Shown piece after piece: positions 24,929 to 33,989 of a DNA stretch of 64,000 nt (the stretch's first letter is position 1; every line of letters begins with the position of its first letter). A model generated the notes under the pieces. It made no database searches and had not been told where the DNA came from. It saw only the letters and a program-made list of their open reading frames with translations. A program made the translations under genes and the position numbers. The stretch is taken from NCBI GenBank assembly GCA_029239875.1, contig JARBUD010000008.1:62001-126000 (forward strand), written 5' to 3'. The DNA is from Xanthobacteraceae bacterium (GTDB taxonomy: Bacteria > Pseudomonadota > Alphaproteobacteria > Rhizobiales > Xanthobacteraceae).

Positions 24929-26218
24929 ATGGACCGCATCCGCATCGTCGGTGGCAATCCGCTCACCGGGTCGATCCCGATTTCCGGCGCCAAGAACGCC
25001 GCCCTGCCGCTGATGATCGCGGGCCTGCTCACCGACGAGAAGCTGGTGCTGCACAATGTGCCGCGGCTCGCCGACGTGTCGCAGCTGCAGCGGATCCTCG
25101 GCAACCACGGCATCGACATCACCGTGAACGGCAAGCGCCGCGGCGACGACGCCTATGCCGGCCAGACGCTGGAAATCGACGCGCGGGTGATCGTCGATAC
25201 CACCGCGCCCTATGAGCTGGTGTCCAAGATGCGCGCCAGCTTCTGGGTCATCGGCCCGCTGGTGGCGCGCATGGGCGAGGCCAAGGTCTCGCTGCCCGGC
25301 GGCTGCGCCATCGGCACGCGGCCGGTCGACTTCCATCTCGACGCGCTGCGCGCGCTCGGCGCGGAGATCGAGATCGACGCCGGCTACGTGCTCGCCCGCG
25401 CGCCCAAGGGGCTGAAGGGCGCGCATATCCTGTTCCCGAAGGTCTCGGTCGGCGCCACCCACACGGCGATGATGGCGGCGAGCCTCGCGGAAGGCGAGAC
25501 GATCCTCGAGAACGCCGCGCGCGAGCCGGAGATCGTCGACGTCGCCGACTGCATCAACGCCATGGGCGGGCGCATCGAGGGCCAGGGCACCTCGACCATC
25601 CGCATCACCGGCGTGCCGCGCCTCAAGGGCGCGCACCACTCGGTGCTGCCGGACCGCATCGAGACCGGCACCTATGCCATGGCGGTGGCGATGACCGGGG
25701 GCGACGTGATGCTCTCCGGCGCCCGCGCCGACCTGCTCGATTCCGCGCTAGACACGCTGCGCGAATGCGGCGCCGAGGTGACAGTGTCGAACGAGGGATT
25801 GCGGGTGAAGCGCAACGGCGCCGGCATCTCGCCGGTCGAGGTGACCACCGCGCCCTTCCCCGGCTTCCCGACCGATCTTCAGGCCCAGCTGATGGCGCTG
25901 ACCACGCGCGCGCGCGGCACCTCGAAGATCACCGAGACCATCTTCGAGAACCGCTTCATGCATGTGCAGGAGCTCGCCCGGCTCGGCGCCCGCATCCATC
26001 TCGACGGCGAGATCGCCACCATCGAAGGCGTCGAGAAGCTCAAGGGCGCACCGGTGATGGCGACGGATCTGCGCGCCTCGGTATCGCTGGTGATCGGCGC
26101 GCTCGCCGCCGAGGGCGAGAGCATGATCCACCGCGTCTACCATCTGGACCGCGGCTTCGAGCGGCTGGAGGAGAAGCTCTCCGCCTGCGGCGCCGAGATC
26201 GAGCGGCTGGCGGGCTGA
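24929..26218 (+). CDS. murA: UDP-N-acetylglucosamine 1-carboxyvinyltransferase
   Basis: Transfers enolpyruvate from phosphoenolpyruvate to UDP-GlcNAc, first committed step of peptidoglycan synthesis; cytoplasmic. 429 residues from ATG 24929 (AAGGGAG upstream); the frame is open further upstream, but the conserved start [12 protein letters not shown] fixes it. Motifs: [11 protein letters not shown] (20-30; Lys22-Asn23), [21 protein letters not shown] (about 95-115), the loop [15 protein letters not shown] with catalytic cysteine (about 117-131), [12 protein letters not shown] (about 232-243) and FPTDLQAQ (about 306-313). Being Cys-type, it should be of the fosfomycin-sensitive kind. It leads the core block murA–DUF2948–hisD and onward. 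Confidence 0.97.
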   Translation: MDRIRIVGGNPLTGSIPISGAKNAALPLMIAGLLTDEKLVLHNVPRLADVSQLQRILGNHGIDITVNGKRRGDDAYAGQTLEIDARVIVDTTAPYELVSKMRASFWVIGPLVARMGEAKVSLPGGCAIGTRPVDFHLDALRALGAEIEIDAGYVLARAPKGLKGAHILFPKVSVGATHTAMMAASLAEGETILENAAREPEIVDVADCINAMGGRIEGQGTSTIRITGVPRLKGAHHSVLPDRIETGTYAMAVAMTGGDVMLSGARADLLDSALDTLRECGAEVTVSNEGLRVKRNGAGISPVEVTTAPFPGFPTDLQAQLMALTTRARGTSKITETIFENRFMHVQELARLGARIHLDGEIATIEGVEKLKGAPVMATDLRASVSLVIGALAAEGESMIHRVYHLDRGFERLEEKLSACGAEIERLAG

Positions 26219-26246
26219 GCGATAGGCATCAAAGCAGAAGGCGTGG

Positions 26247-26269
26247 ATGGCCGGGCCAAGCCCGGCCAT
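26247..26269. repeat. Short palindromic intergenic repeat
   Basis: ATGGCCGGGC-CAA-GCCCGGCCAT, perfect 10-bp arms around three bases, 29 bp after murA. This exact type of palindrome, flanked by GCGTGG, is very common between genes in Hyphomicrobiales. Here it may also end the murA transcript, though no T-run follows. Confidence 0.7.
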
Positions 26270-26396
26270 GAAGACAGAAGAGCGACGCTCTCTATTTGAA
26301 GCCGCTGCAGTTCCCAGCTTCTAAGTTCTTTCCCGCCCCTTGCCGTCCGCCTGTCGCAGCGCCATCTGGGCGGCAGATGACTGCGGAGTGACGAAA

Positions 26397-26915
26397 ATGG
26401 CCGGTCTCAAGCTGATTGCGCTCGACGCCGAGGATCTCGCGGTCCTCTCGGTGCATCTGCAGGATGCGGTGGTCTCGGTCGGCGAGATGACCTTCCTGCC
26501 GAAGGAACACCGCTTCGTGCTGCTCGCCAACCGCTTCGACTGGGAGAAGGCGATCCAGGCGGAAGCGATGGCGGATATCGACCCCTCCCCCGCCGGCCCG
26601 GGCCTCGCTTTCGCGGCAGCCCCCTTAGCAGCCCCTGTGGCATCGGCCACGCCCTGCGTGCGCCGCCGCTCCGGGCTGCGCTTCGAGCGGGTGCTGAACG
26701 CGCGGGTGCGCGGCATCGATCTCAAGCAGAAGCAGGGTGTCCTGAACCTGCTGGCGCTGAAGTTCGACGAGATCGATGCGCCATCCGGCACCGTCACCTT
26801 CCTGTTCTCCGGCGGCGGCGAGGTGCAGCTCGACGTCGAATGCATGGAGGCAGGGCTGGAGGATCTGGGTCCCGCCTGGGACGCTAAGGGCACGCCCTGC
26901 CACGACGTCGAGTGA
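26397..26915 (+). CDS. DUF2948 family protein
   Basis: Conserved alphaproteobacterial protein of unknown function, 172 residues from ATG 26397 (GGAG nine bases upstream). The core is LKLIALDAEDLAVLSVHLQDAVV (residues 4-26) and FLPKEHRFVLLANRFDWE (about 32-49), then an Ala/Pro-rich insert (about 60-85), and a C-terminal half with RRSGLRFERVLNARVRGIDL and LNLLALKFDE. No signal or membrane segment; probably cytoplasmic. The fixed position between murA and hisD is typical of the order but tells nothing firm about role. Confidence 0.85.
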   Translation: MAGLKLIALDAEDLAVLSVHLQDAVVSVGEMTFLPKEHRFVLLANRFDWEKAIQAEAMADIDPSPAGPGLAFAAAPLAAPVASATPCVRRRSGLRFERVLNARVRGIDLKQKQGVLNLLALKFDEIDAPSGTVTFLFSGGGEVQLDVECMEAGLEDLGPAWDAKGTPCHDVE

Positions 26916-26927
26916 ATCCATAAAGCT

Positions 26928-27055
26928 GTCATCCCGGCCGAGCCCACAGGTCTCGCCTTCGGCAAGCCCGAGGACAGGCTCCGCGAGAGCCGGGATCGCG
27001 TCCCGTCCTCTTCGCGCGGACGATCCCGGCTCGGCCTATGGCCGTCCGGGATGAC
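26928..27055. repeat. Composite palindromic intergenic repeat
   Basis: Bounded by GTCATCCCGG (26928) and its inverse CCGGGATGAC (ending 27055). Internal pieces include AGAGCCGGGATCG and CGATCCCGGCTCGGCC, inverted to each other, and TGGCCGTCCGGGATGAC. This mosaic is a familiar Hyphomicrobiales intergenic element, unrelated to coding. It fills most of the gap before hisD. Confidence 0.65.
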
Positions 27056-27155
27056 GGAAGAAGGTACGCCTCTTGTGTTCCGCGAGCCCGGTTGCGATAG
27101 GTCGAGCTGACGGCGGCGCGCGTGGCGTGCCGCTCCCGTGCCCGCAGGACCCGAC

Positions 27156-28448
27156 ATGCCGCTCCGCCTCGATACCGCCTCGCCCGAATTCAAAGCGCGC
27201 TTCACGGCCTTCCTCGGCACCAAGCGCGAGGTCTCGCAGGATGTGGCGCAGGCGGTGGCGCGCATCGTCGACGAGGTGCGCACGCGCGGCGACGCGGCGC
27301 TGATCGACTTCTCCCGGCAGTTCGACCGCGTCGACCTCGGCGCGCTCGGCATCCGCGTCACCGACGCGGAGATCAACGCTGCCGAGAAGGCGGCCGATCC
27401 GGCGGCGCGCGAGGCGCTGGCCTTCGCGCATGAGCGCATCCGCTCCCATCACCAGCGCCAGCTCCCCGAAAGCGGTCGCTATGTCGACGCCGCCGGCGTC
27501 GAGCTCGGCCATCGCTGGACCGCGGTCGACGCGGTCGGGCTCTATGTGCCCGGCGGCACGGCGGCCTATCCCTCCTCGGTGCTGATGAACGCGGTCCCGG
27601 CCAAGGTGGCCGGCGTGAAGCGCGTCGTCATGGTGGTGCCGGCGCCGGACGGGCAGATCAACCCGCTGGTGCTCGCCGCGGCGAAGCTCGCCGGCGTCAA
27701 CGAGGTCTACCGCGTCGGCGGGGCGCAGGCGGTCGCGGCGCTGGCCTATGGCACGCAGAGCGTCGCACCGGTCGCCAAGATCGTCGGGCCGGGCAACGCC
27801 TATGTGGCGGCGGCCAAGCGGCATGTCTTCGGCACGGTCGGCATCGACATGGTCGCCGGCCCGTCCGAGGTGCTGGTGATCGCCGACGGCGCGCAGAACC
27901 CGGACTGGATCGCCGCCGACCTGCTGGCGCAGGCCGAGCACGACACCGCCGCCCAGTCGATCCTGATGACCGACGACGCCGCGCTCGCCGATGCCGTCGT
28001 CGCGGCGGTCGAGCGCCAGCTCGCCACCCTGCCGCGCCGCGACATCGCCGCAGCGAGCTGGGCCGAGTTCGGCGCGGTGATCAAGCTCGGGAGCCTCGAC
28101 GAGGCGCCCGCGCTGGCCGACCGCATCGCGCCCGAACACCTCGAGATCATGGCGACGGATGCCGAGGCGCTGGTCGAGCGCATCCACCATGCCGGCGCCA
28201 TCTTCATCGGCGCCCACACGCCGGAAGCCATCGGCGACTATGTCGGCGGCTCCAACCACGTGCTGCCGACCGCCCGCTCGGCCCGCTTCTCCTCGGGGCT
28301 GAGCGTGCTCGACTTCATGAAGCGCACCTCGATCCTGAAATGCGGCCCGGAGCAGCTGCGCGCGCTGGGACCGGCGGCGATCGCGCTCGGCGAGGCGGAA
28401 GGGCTTGGCGCCCATGCCCGCTCGGTCGCGATCCGGCTCAACCTCTGA
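27156..28448 (+). CDS. hisD: Histidinol dehydrogenase
   Basis: Oxidises L-histidinol to L-histidine in two NAD+-dependent steps, last enzyme of histidine synthesis; zinc-dependent, cytoplasmic. 430 residues from ATG 27156 with AGGA upstream. Signatures: VDAVGLYVPGGTAAYPSSVLMNAVPAKVAG region (about 124-152; GLYVPGG), VAKIVGPGNAYVAAAKR, the long family signature around DMVAGPSEVLVIAD and LLAQAEHD (about 230-270), GGSNHVLPTARSARF with zinc/catalytic histidines (about 364-378). Followed after 9 bp by the UPF0262 gene, so an operon of housekeeping genes starts here. Confidence 0.96.
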   Translation: MPLRLDTASPEFKARFTAFLGTKREVSQDVAQAVARIVDEVRTRGDAALIDFSRQFDRVDLGALGIRVTDAEINAAEKAADPAAREALAFAHERIRSHHQRQLPESGRYVDAAGVELGHRWTAVDAVGLYVPGGTAAYPSSVLMNAVPAKVAGVKRVVMVVPAPDGQINPLVLAAAKLAGVNEVYRVGGAQAVAALAYGTQSVAPVAKIVGPGNAYVAAAKRHVFGTVGIDMVAGPSEVLVIADGAQNPDWIAADLLAQAEHDTAAQSILMTDDAALADAVVAAVERQLATLPRRDIAAASWAEFGAVIKLGSLDEAPALADRIAPEHLEIMATDAEALVERIHHAGAIFIGAHTPEAIGDYVGGSNHVLPTARSARFSSGLSVLDFMKRTSILKCGPEQLRALGPAAIALGEAEGLGAHARSVAIRLNL

Positions 28449-28457
28449 CGGCGCGCC

Positions 28458-28955
28458 ATGGCGGAGGGCGAGGATCCGCACGCCGCGACACGCCACCTCT
28501 GCGCGGTGACGCTGGACGGCGCTTCCATCGGCCGCTCCAACATCGACGTCGAGCATGAGCGGGCCGTCGCCATCTACGACCTGGTCGAGGAGAACAGCTT
28601 CGCGCCGCGCGGCGACGAGGCGCCCGGCCCCTATTGCCTCGCCATCTCGCTGACCGAGGGCCGCCTGGTGCTCGACGTCACCCGCAAGGACGGCGCGCCT
28701 GTGGTGCAGCACCATCTTTCGCTGAGCCCGCTGCGGCGGGTGGTGCGCGACTATTTCCTCGTCTGCGAGAGCTATTATTCGGCGATCCGCACGGCGAGCC
28801 CGTCGCAGATCGAGGCCATCGATATGGGCCGGCGCGGCCTGCACAATGAAGGCTCCGAACTGCTGCGCGAGCGGCTGAAGGACAAGATCGCCCTCGATTT
28901 CGGCACGGCGCGGCGGCTGTTCACGCTGGTCTGCGCGCTGCACTGGAAGGGCTGA
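28458..28955 (+). CDS. UPF0262 family protein
   Basis: A 165-residue member of an alphaproteobacteria-restricted family without known function. Recognisable segments are [19 protein letters not shown] (about 34-52), [20 protein letters not shown] (about 90-109) and [19 protein letters not shown] (about 118-136). Soluble, no motif that suggests catalysis. The stop is two bases from the GTG start of the phosphatase gene, so translation is likely coupled. The family's steady position after hisD suggests a housekeeping role. Confidence 0.88.
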   Translation: MAEGEDPHAATRHLCAVTLDGASIGRSNIDVEHERAVAIYDLVEENSFAPRGDEAPGPYCLAISLTEGRLVLDVTRKDGAPVVQHHLSLSPLRRVVRDYFLVCESYYSAIRTASPSQIEAIDMGRRGLHNEGSELLRERLKDKIALDFGTARRLFTLVCALHWKG

Positions 28956-28957
28956 GC

Positions 28958-29449
28958 GTGGCCACGTCCGCCCAGTCGTCGCTGCTCGTCGGGCCGGCCG
29001 TGCCCGGACGCAAGGAGCGTCCGCAATCGGTGCTGTTCATGTGCGGGCAGAACAGCGTGCGCTCGCCCATGGCGGCGGTGCTGGCGAAGCACCTGTTCGG
29101 CCGCTCGCTCTATGTCGGCTCGGCCGGGGTGGTGAAGGGCGAGCCGGACCCTTTCGTCACGGCCGCCATCGACGAGGTGGGGCTCGACCTGCACCGCCAC
29201 CGGCCGCAGACGCTGGAGGAGCTGGAGGAGAATGAGGGGCTCGCCTTCGACCTCGTCATCACCCTCTCGCCCGACGCCCATCACCGGGCGCTGGAGCTCA
29301 CCCGAACCAACGCCATCGACGTCGAGTACTGGCCGACGCCGGACCCGACGCTGGTCGCCGGCAATCGCGAGCAGCAGCTCGACGCCTATCGCGCCGTGCG
29401 CGACGAATTGGAGGCGCGCATCCGCGCCCGCTTCCAGCGCCATGTCTGA
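28958..29449 (+). CDS. Low-molecular-weight phosphatase family protein
   Basis: A 163-residue protein of the low-molecular-weight protein-tyrosine phosphatase/arsenate reductase superfamily. The P-loop CGQNSVRS (about 30-37) gives the CX5R nucleophile, and WPTPDPT (about 127-133) supplies the general-acid aspartate. The GTG start at 28958 follows the UPF0262 stop by two bases. No arsenic genes are near, so phosphatase is the better guess; its targets are unknown. Context is the housekeeping block hisD–UPF0262–this gene–maf–yacG. Confidence 0.85.
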   Translation: MATSAQSSLLVGPAVPGRKERPQSVLFMCGQNSVRSPMAAVLAKHLFGRSLYVGSAGVVKGEPDPFVTAAIDEVGLDLHRHRPQTLEELEENEGLAFDLVITLSPDAHHRALELTRTNAIDVEYWPTPDPTLVAGNREQQLDAYRAVRDELEARIRARFQRHV

Positions 29450-29566
29450 GATCGGTCGCAGGCTGGGGGTCTACGTGAGAAGTTCGTTCAGTTTTTCCCG
29501 GACATGCTCTAGCTTGCCGGCCGATTGCACCGCCGGGCCGTCGTCCGGCGGAAGAGGAGTTGTTGC

Positions 29567-30190
29567 GTGAGCGCCCGCCCCAAACTGGTGCTGGCCTCGG
29601 GTTCGCCGCGCCGGCTGGCGCTGCTCGCCCAGGCCGGAATCGAACCCGACGCCCTGCTGCCGGCCGATATCGACGAGGCGCCCGAGCGCGGCGAGCTGCC
29701 GCGACGCCTCGCTTTGCGCCTCGCCCAGCAGAAGCTCGCCGCCGCCGATGCGCGCCGCAAGGCTGGCAATGAGCATGACGGGGCCTATCTCTTGGCGGCG
29801 GACACGGTGGTGGCGGTCGGCCGTCGTATCCTGCCCAAGCCCGACCTCTCCGAAGAGGCGGCGGACTGCCTGCGGCTGCTCTCGGGCCGCGCCCACCGCG
29901 TCTATACCGGCCTCGCGCTGATGACGCCGAAGGGCGGCGTGCGCACGCGCCTCGTCGAGACGCGGGTGCGCTTCAAGCGGCTGTCGCGCGAGGAGATGGA
30001 CGGCTACGTCGCCTCGCGCGAATGGCTGGGCAAGGCCGGCGGCTATGCCATCCAGGGCCTCGCCGGCGTGTTCGTGGTCAAGCTGGTCGGCTCCTACACC
30101 AATGTGGTCGGCCTGCCGCTGGCCGAGACCGTGGCGCTGCTCGCCGGCGAGCGGTTCCCGGTCTACCAGCGCTGGGGCAACCCGGAGTGA
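29567..30190 (+). CDS. maf: Maf-family nucleotide pyrophosphatase
   Basis: Maf/HAM1-fold enzyme that hydrolyses non-canonical or excess nucleoside triphosphates to monophosphates. 207 residues from GTG 29567, chosen for GAAGAGGAG upstream and because the family starts right before [10 protein letters not shown] (residues 5-14). The metal-binding aspartate segment [16 protein letters not shown] (about 81-96), [13 protein letters not shown] (about 108-120) and [16 protein letters not shown] (about 157-172) are intact. The 117-bp gap before it contains no gene; in many Hyphomicrobiales infA occupies this place. Confidence 0.93.
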   Translation: MSARPKLVLASGSPRRLALLAQAGIEPDALLPADIDEAPERGELPRRLALRLAQQKLAAADARRKAGNEHDGAYLLAADTVVAVGRRILPKPDLSEEAADCLRLLSGRAHRVYTGLALMTPKGGVRTRLVETRVRFKRLSREEMDGYVASREWLGKAGGYAIQGLAGVFVVKLVGSYTNVVGLPLAETVALLAGERFPVYQRWGNPE

Positions 30191-30212
30191 ACTCTAACAA
30201 GGGAGGGGAAGC

Positions 30213-30434
30213 ATGAGCGCTGACGCGCCCTCCAGTGCCGACAAGAACGCCGGGACCTGCCCGATCTGCGGCAAGCCCTCGGTGGAGAAGTACAAGCCCT
30301 TCTGCTCCAGCCGCTGCGCCGACGTCGACCTCCACCGCTGGCTGACGGGGGCCTATGCCATTCCCGTCACGGAAGACGACGACGAGGACGGCGAGGAGCC
30401 CTCCCTCGCCCCCAAGCCGCCGCGCGAGGACTGA
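30213..30434 (+). CDS. yacG: Zinc-binding DNA gyrase inhibitor YacG
   Basis: A 73-residue zinc protein of the YacG family, shown in E. coli to bind GyrB and inhibit gyrase. Four ligands are visible: CPIC (residues 16-19) and CSSRC (about 31-35), followed by the family's ADVDLHRWL helix. The acidic tail DDDEDGEE is typical. GGGAGGGGAAGC precedes the ATG. It closes the hisD–yacG block, 22 bp after maf. Confidence 0.92.
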   Translation: MSADAPSSADKNAGTCPICGKPSVEKYKPFCSSRCADVDLHRWLTGAYAIPVTEDDDEDGEEPSLAPKPPRED

Positions 30435-30589
30435 GCGGTCGCCGGCGACGCGGCGGTCATGCCGCCGTCATGCGGCGCGCCGGCCCCTTGGGGAAAGGAC
30501 GGATTTTCGCCCTCCGCAGATATGGACAGGGCGCGGCCGAGACTCTATAACCCGCCCGCTCCGCATGGCCTTGGGCCGTTGCCGGCTAC

Positions 30590-30665
30590 GCCCAGGTAGC
30601 TCAGTTGGTAGAGCATGCGACTGAAAATCGCAGTGTCGGCGGTTCGACTCCGTCCCTGGGCACCA
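30590..30665 (+). tRNA. tRNA-Phe(GAA)
   Basis: 76 nt including encoded CCA. Acceptor GCCCAGG pairs with CCTGGGC, D arm TAGCTCAGTTGGTAGAGC, anticodon stem TGCGA/TCGCA with loop CTGAAAA giving anticodon GAA, T arm CGGCG-GTTCGACTC-CGTC. It marks the break between core genes on the left and the catabolic clusters on the right. Confidence 0.96.
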
Positions 30666-30930
30666 TTTCCCCGCTTTAGGTGGCTCTGGGAAGCTCAAAA
30701 AGCGGGAAATTTCCTCAACTTAGCTGAATTCGAGGCTCGCGGCGGCTCTCTGGGGCTCGTTGGCATTTGGGAAATTTGTTGGCATTCACAGATGCCAGCG
30801 CGCCCAACAAAGGGTGCCTGCCATGCCAGCGACAAATGTCCGTCCGGCAAGCCAACCCTGCCACGGACAAGTTAGGTCCATCGAGCAAGCAGGCCGATTT
30901 CGTGCCGACAGGGACCGGAGGAAAAGCGCC
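30666..30930. other. Gene-free stretch after tRNA-Phe, possible island edge
   Basis: 265 bp without a credible gene. It is less GC-rich than its surroundings in the first 100 bp and holds a direct repeat, GTTGGCATT at 30759-30767 and 30778-30786. Short open frames here show no recognisable protein. A tRNA followed by a scar and then by lifestyle genes is the usual look of an integration site, but no integrase is present in the window. Confidence 0.35.
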
Positions 30931-31878
30931 TCAGGTCAATTCGGCCCGTTCCGGCTTTGCGGGGGAGGATTCCGTCGCCGTGTCGCCGGTGAACGACCCA
31001 CGGGTCTTGATCGCCGCGTCGATTGCTATGAGGCGGGCCGCGGAGTCCGCGTGCAGCCGCTCGACCATCCTGCCGCCGAGCGTGATGACGCCCTTGTCCG
31101 CGTTCTCCGGCAGGGTGAAGGCTTCGACGATCGCATGCGCCTCGGCGACGTCGTCGTCCGCAGGGGCGAATAGGTGGTTGGCCATGGCGATCTGCGAGGG
31201 ATGAATGAGCGTCTTGCCGTCGAAGCCGAGCTGGCGGCCCTGGGCGCATTCGCGCGCGAACCCGTCCATGTCCGTGAAGGCATTGTAGACGCCGTCGAAC
31301 GCCGAAAGCCCATGAGCGCGGGCGACCAGCACGGTGTTCAGCAGCCACGGCACCATGGCCGCACGATCATCGCCGGCCAGCACTCGGGTGTCCTTGGCGA
31401 TGTCGTTCGTGCCGAGCACGAGGCCGGTGAGCCGATCGTCGGCCAACTTGCCGCCCTCGCGCACGATCTCGCGCAGGTCGAGCAGGCCGAGCGGGGTCTC
31501 GATCATCGCCCAGAGCTGGAGGTCCGGCCTCGCCCCTGCGGTGCGAAGGAAGCGATAGGCCTCGCCGATGTCGCGGGGGGACTCGACCTTGCTGAGCACC
31601 ACGATGTCGGGACCGGCCCCCGCCACCGCGGCGAGGTCGTCTTCAAACCACCGGGTCCCCCGTGAATTGACCCGGATGGCGACCTGGCGAAAGCCGTAGC
31701 CACCCGCCGACACGGCGCGGCAGGCGCTCTCGCGTGCCTGCGGCTTCATCTCGGGAGCGATGGAATCCTCGAGGTCGATGATGAGGGCGTCGACATCGAG
31801 CTCGCGTATCTTCTCGAGCGCCCGCTCCTTGATGCCGGGCACGTAGAGGACGCTGCGCAGGGGGCGGTCGCCGTTCAT
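30931..31878 (-). CDS. CitE-like CoA-ester lyase (HpcH/HpaI family)
   Basis: TIM-barrel C–C lyase of the CitE/malyl-CoA lyase type, 315 residues. Members cleave (S)-citramalyl-, malyl-, methylmalyl- or related 3-hydroxyacyl-CoA to a shorter CoA ester plus a keto acid. Motifs: RSVLYVPG (8-15), DALIIDLEDSI with the Mg-binding acids (about 30-40), IRVN, MIETPLGLLDL (about 137-147; metal-binding Glu), LVLGTNDIAKD (about 171-181). The ATG overlaps the tctA stop (ATGA, 31875-31878), so it is cotranscribed with tctCBA. With a FAS1-like hydratase and carboxylase in the same cluster, it is the likely final lyase. The exact substrate is not readable. Confidence 0.85.
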   Translation of the reverse strand: MNGDRPLRSVLYVPGIKERALEKIRELDVDALIIDLEDSIAPEMKPQARESACRAVSAGGYGFRQVAIRVNSRGTRWFEDDLAAVAGAGPDIVVLSKVESPRDIGEAYRFLRTAGARPDLQLWAMIETPLGLLDLREIVREGGKLADDRLTGLVLGTNDIAKDTRVLAGDDRAAMVPWLLNTVLVARAHGLSAFDGVYNAFTDMDGFARECAQGRQLGFDGKTLIHPSQIAMANHLFAPADDDVAEAHAIVEAFTLPENADKGVITLGGRMVERLHADSAARLIAIDAAIKTRGSFTGDTATESSPAKPERAELT

Positions 31879-33401
31879 CGCGACACCTCCGTCTCGACGC
31901 CCGGCCGGATATCCCGCTCGCCGCGCCGGCGGCGCCATGTCAGCAGGTTCTGGATCAGGGGCGCAACGAAGATGACGGCCGCCAGGACGAGGCAGATCGC
32001 GGAAATCGGCTCCCTGAGGAACACGCCCATGTCGTCGCCGGACATGACGAGGCTGCGGCGGAAGTTCGATTCCATCATGTAGCCCAGCACCAGGGCCAGC
32101 ACGATGGGCGCCGGCTCGATGTCGACCTTCGACAGGAGATAGCCGACGATGCCGAAGCCGACCGCGACCCCGATCGCGAAGATGTCGTTGGATTCCGAAT
32201 AGGTCCCGAGCAGGCAGGTCGCCGCAACGATGCCGGTCACGACCGACGCCGGGATCGTCGTCAGCCGCACCCATAGGCGCGAGCCGAACAGGCCCAGCAG
32301 CACCATGAAGGGCATGCCGACAAGCAGCGCGATGTAGATCGAATAGGGAATCTCGGGGTGCTGCGTGAAGATCAGCGGCCCCGGCCGCACGCCCTGGATG
32401 GCGAGCGCACCGACGAGGACGGCCGTGCTCGCCTTGCCGGGAATGCCCAGCGCAAGCATGGGCGCGAGCGCGCCGGGCATGCAGGCATTGTTGGCGGTTT
32501 CGGCGGCGACAACGCCTTCCGGATTGCCCTTGCCGAAGGTCTCCGGCGACTTGGAGAGGCGCTTCTGGACCGAATAGGCGGTGATGGACGCGATCGTCGC
32601 GCCGGCGCCGGGGATCACGCCCAGAATGTAGCCGATGAAGGTCGAGCGCACGAGATTGCCGGCGTGCGGCTTCAGGAGGCCGAACTGGGCGGTGAGTCCG
32701 GGCAGTTCCTTCAGCGGGGTCACGCGGTCGCCCGGCGACTCCAGCATGCGCAGCACCTCGGAAAGCGCGAACAGGCCGATCAGGGCGGCGATGAAGGGGA
32801 AGCCGCCGAGCAGATTGTCGGTGAAGACGTAGCGCATCACGCCGTCAACGGGGTCGGCGCCCACGGTGGTCAGCAGCAGCCCGAAGAGAAGCGCGATGAA
32901 GCCGCGCAGGATCGAATGGCCCGCCAGCGTCGAGATCAGGCTGAGACCGAGCACGGCGAGGGCGAAATACTCCGTCGGGCCGAAGGCGAGCGCGATCTTG
33001 GTCATCCACATGACGGTGAAGATCAGCAGCAGGGTGCTGATGATCGATCCCACGGCGGAGCCGAGGATCGACAGGGTCAGCGCCTCGCCCGCCTCGCCGC
33101 GCTCGCGCATCGGGTAGCCGTCCAGCGCCGTTATCGCGGAGGAAGGTTCACCCGGCGTGTTCATGAGGATGGCCGGAATGGCGCCGGAATATTCCGAGGC
33201 CATGTAGAGGCTCACCAGCATGACGACCGACACCACCGGGTCGAGCCCGAAAGTGAAGGGAATGAGCAGGGCCATGCCGACGCCGGCCGACAGGCCGGGA
33301 AGAGCGCCGACGACGTAGCCGATGACCACGCCGCCCAGAAGCCCGGCCATCACCTGCCAGGAAGAGAAAGCCGAAAGACCCGCTAGGAATCCATCGATCA
33401 T
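31875..33401 (-). CDS. tctA: Tripartite tricarboxylate transporter, large permease TctA
   Basis: Large membrane subunit of a TTT carrier, 508 residues, about eleven helices. Family blocks: VVIGYVVGALPGLSAGVGMALLIP region (about 24-48; GLSAGVG), YMASEYSGAIPAILMNTPGEPSSA segment (about 66-90; MNTPG), and a repeat of the same theme near residues 262-345 (GVIPGAGATIAS…MPGALAPMLALGIPGKASTAVL). TTT systems use sodium or proton gradients with a periplasmic receptor to take up carboxylates such as citrate, tartrate or sulfonated analogues. Eight bases follow tctB; its stop overlaps the lyase start. Confidence 0.94.
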   Translation of the reverse strand: MIDGFLAGLSAFSSWQVMAGLLGGVVIGYVVGALPGLSAGVGMALLIPFTFGLDPVVSVVMLVSLYMASEYSGAIPAILMNTPGEPSSAITALDGYPMRERGEAGEALTLSILGSAVGSIISTLLLIFTVMWMTKIALAFGPTEYFALAVLGLSLISTLAGHSILRGFIALLFGLLLTTVGADPVDGVMRYVFTDNLLGGFPFIAALIGLFALSEVLRMLESPGDRVTPLKELPGLTAQFGLLKPHAGNLVRSTFIGYILGVIPGAGATIASITAYSVQKRLSKSPETFGKGNPEGVVAAETANNACMPGALAPMLALGIPGKASTAVLVGALAIQGVRPGPLIFTQHPEIPYSIYIALLVGMPFMVLLGLFGSRLWVRLTTIPASVVTGIVAATCLLGTYSESNDIFAIGVAVGFGIVGYLLSKVDIEPAPIVLALVLGYMMESNFRRSLVMSGDDMGVFLREPISAICLVLAAVIFVAPLIQNLLTWRRRRGERDIRPGVETEVSR

Positions 33402-33409
33402 GGCGCACC

Positions 33410-33919
33410 TCAGGGCAATGGGATGGAGAGGATCATCTCAAAGACGATCTTGCTGAACAGCAGGAAGCCCGCGACATAAGCGAGGATGTGCAGGGGGCGA
33501 CGGCAATCGGCGACCCAGAGCAGGGCCGCGAGGAAGACGCCCATGGTCGGGTAGTAGCCGAGGTGGCGCATGGCGGGTGCAAAGGCCAGCATCAGCCCCA
33601 TGCCCGCTATGACGTGCAGCGGCCGGCCGATGGTCACCAGATGCCCGCTCGGCGGACCGAACAGATGCACGAGGCCGTTGGCCAGAAGCACCAGAGCGCC
33701 GATGCCGAGCAACAGCGCGATGCCGCGCGGGAAGGTCGCGGCGCCGACGCCATAGCCGCCGCCGTCGTCGATGTCGGCGCCGAGCACCCAGAACGTGACG
33801 GCGAACGCCAGGAGCGCGGCCCCGGCAAGGGCGTCTCCCAGTTCCAGGCGGAAGGTGAGATCTTTGTGCTCCGCGGAGATGTCGACGGTCGGCTCATCGT
33901 GTTGAGTTGCCATGGTCAC
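33410..33919 (-). CDS. tctB: Tripartite tricarboxylate transporter, small permease TctB
   Basis: Small membrane subunit of the TTT carrier, 169 residues with four predicted helices (about 31-50, 65-88, 100-120, 126-165) and the family's poorly conserved sequence. Start GTG 33919 has GAGAG seven bases upstream; ATG 33913 is the alternative. It lies between the receptor gene tctC and tctA in the order tctC-tctB-tctA-lyase, all on the minus strand. Confidence 0.88.
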   Translation of the reverse strand: MTMATQHDEPTVDISAEHKDLTFRLELGDALAGAALLAFAVTFWVLGADIDDGGGYGVGAATFPRGIALLLGIGALVLLANGLVHLFGPPSGHLVTIGRPLHVIAGMGLMLAFAPAMRHLGYYPTMGVFLAALLWVADCRRPLHILAYVAGFLLFSKIVFEMILSIPLP

Positions 33920-33989
33920 GGTCAGGCTCTCTCGGTCGAATGCCGGAAGGAGGAGGCCGCCGCGCGGCCTCCGGCGGATCGCTCGACGG

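Noticed and set aside
30767-31204. A 145-codon frame after tRNA-Phe, checked as an integrase remnant
   Set aside because: No recombinase motif, and its second half is antisense to the CitE-like gene.
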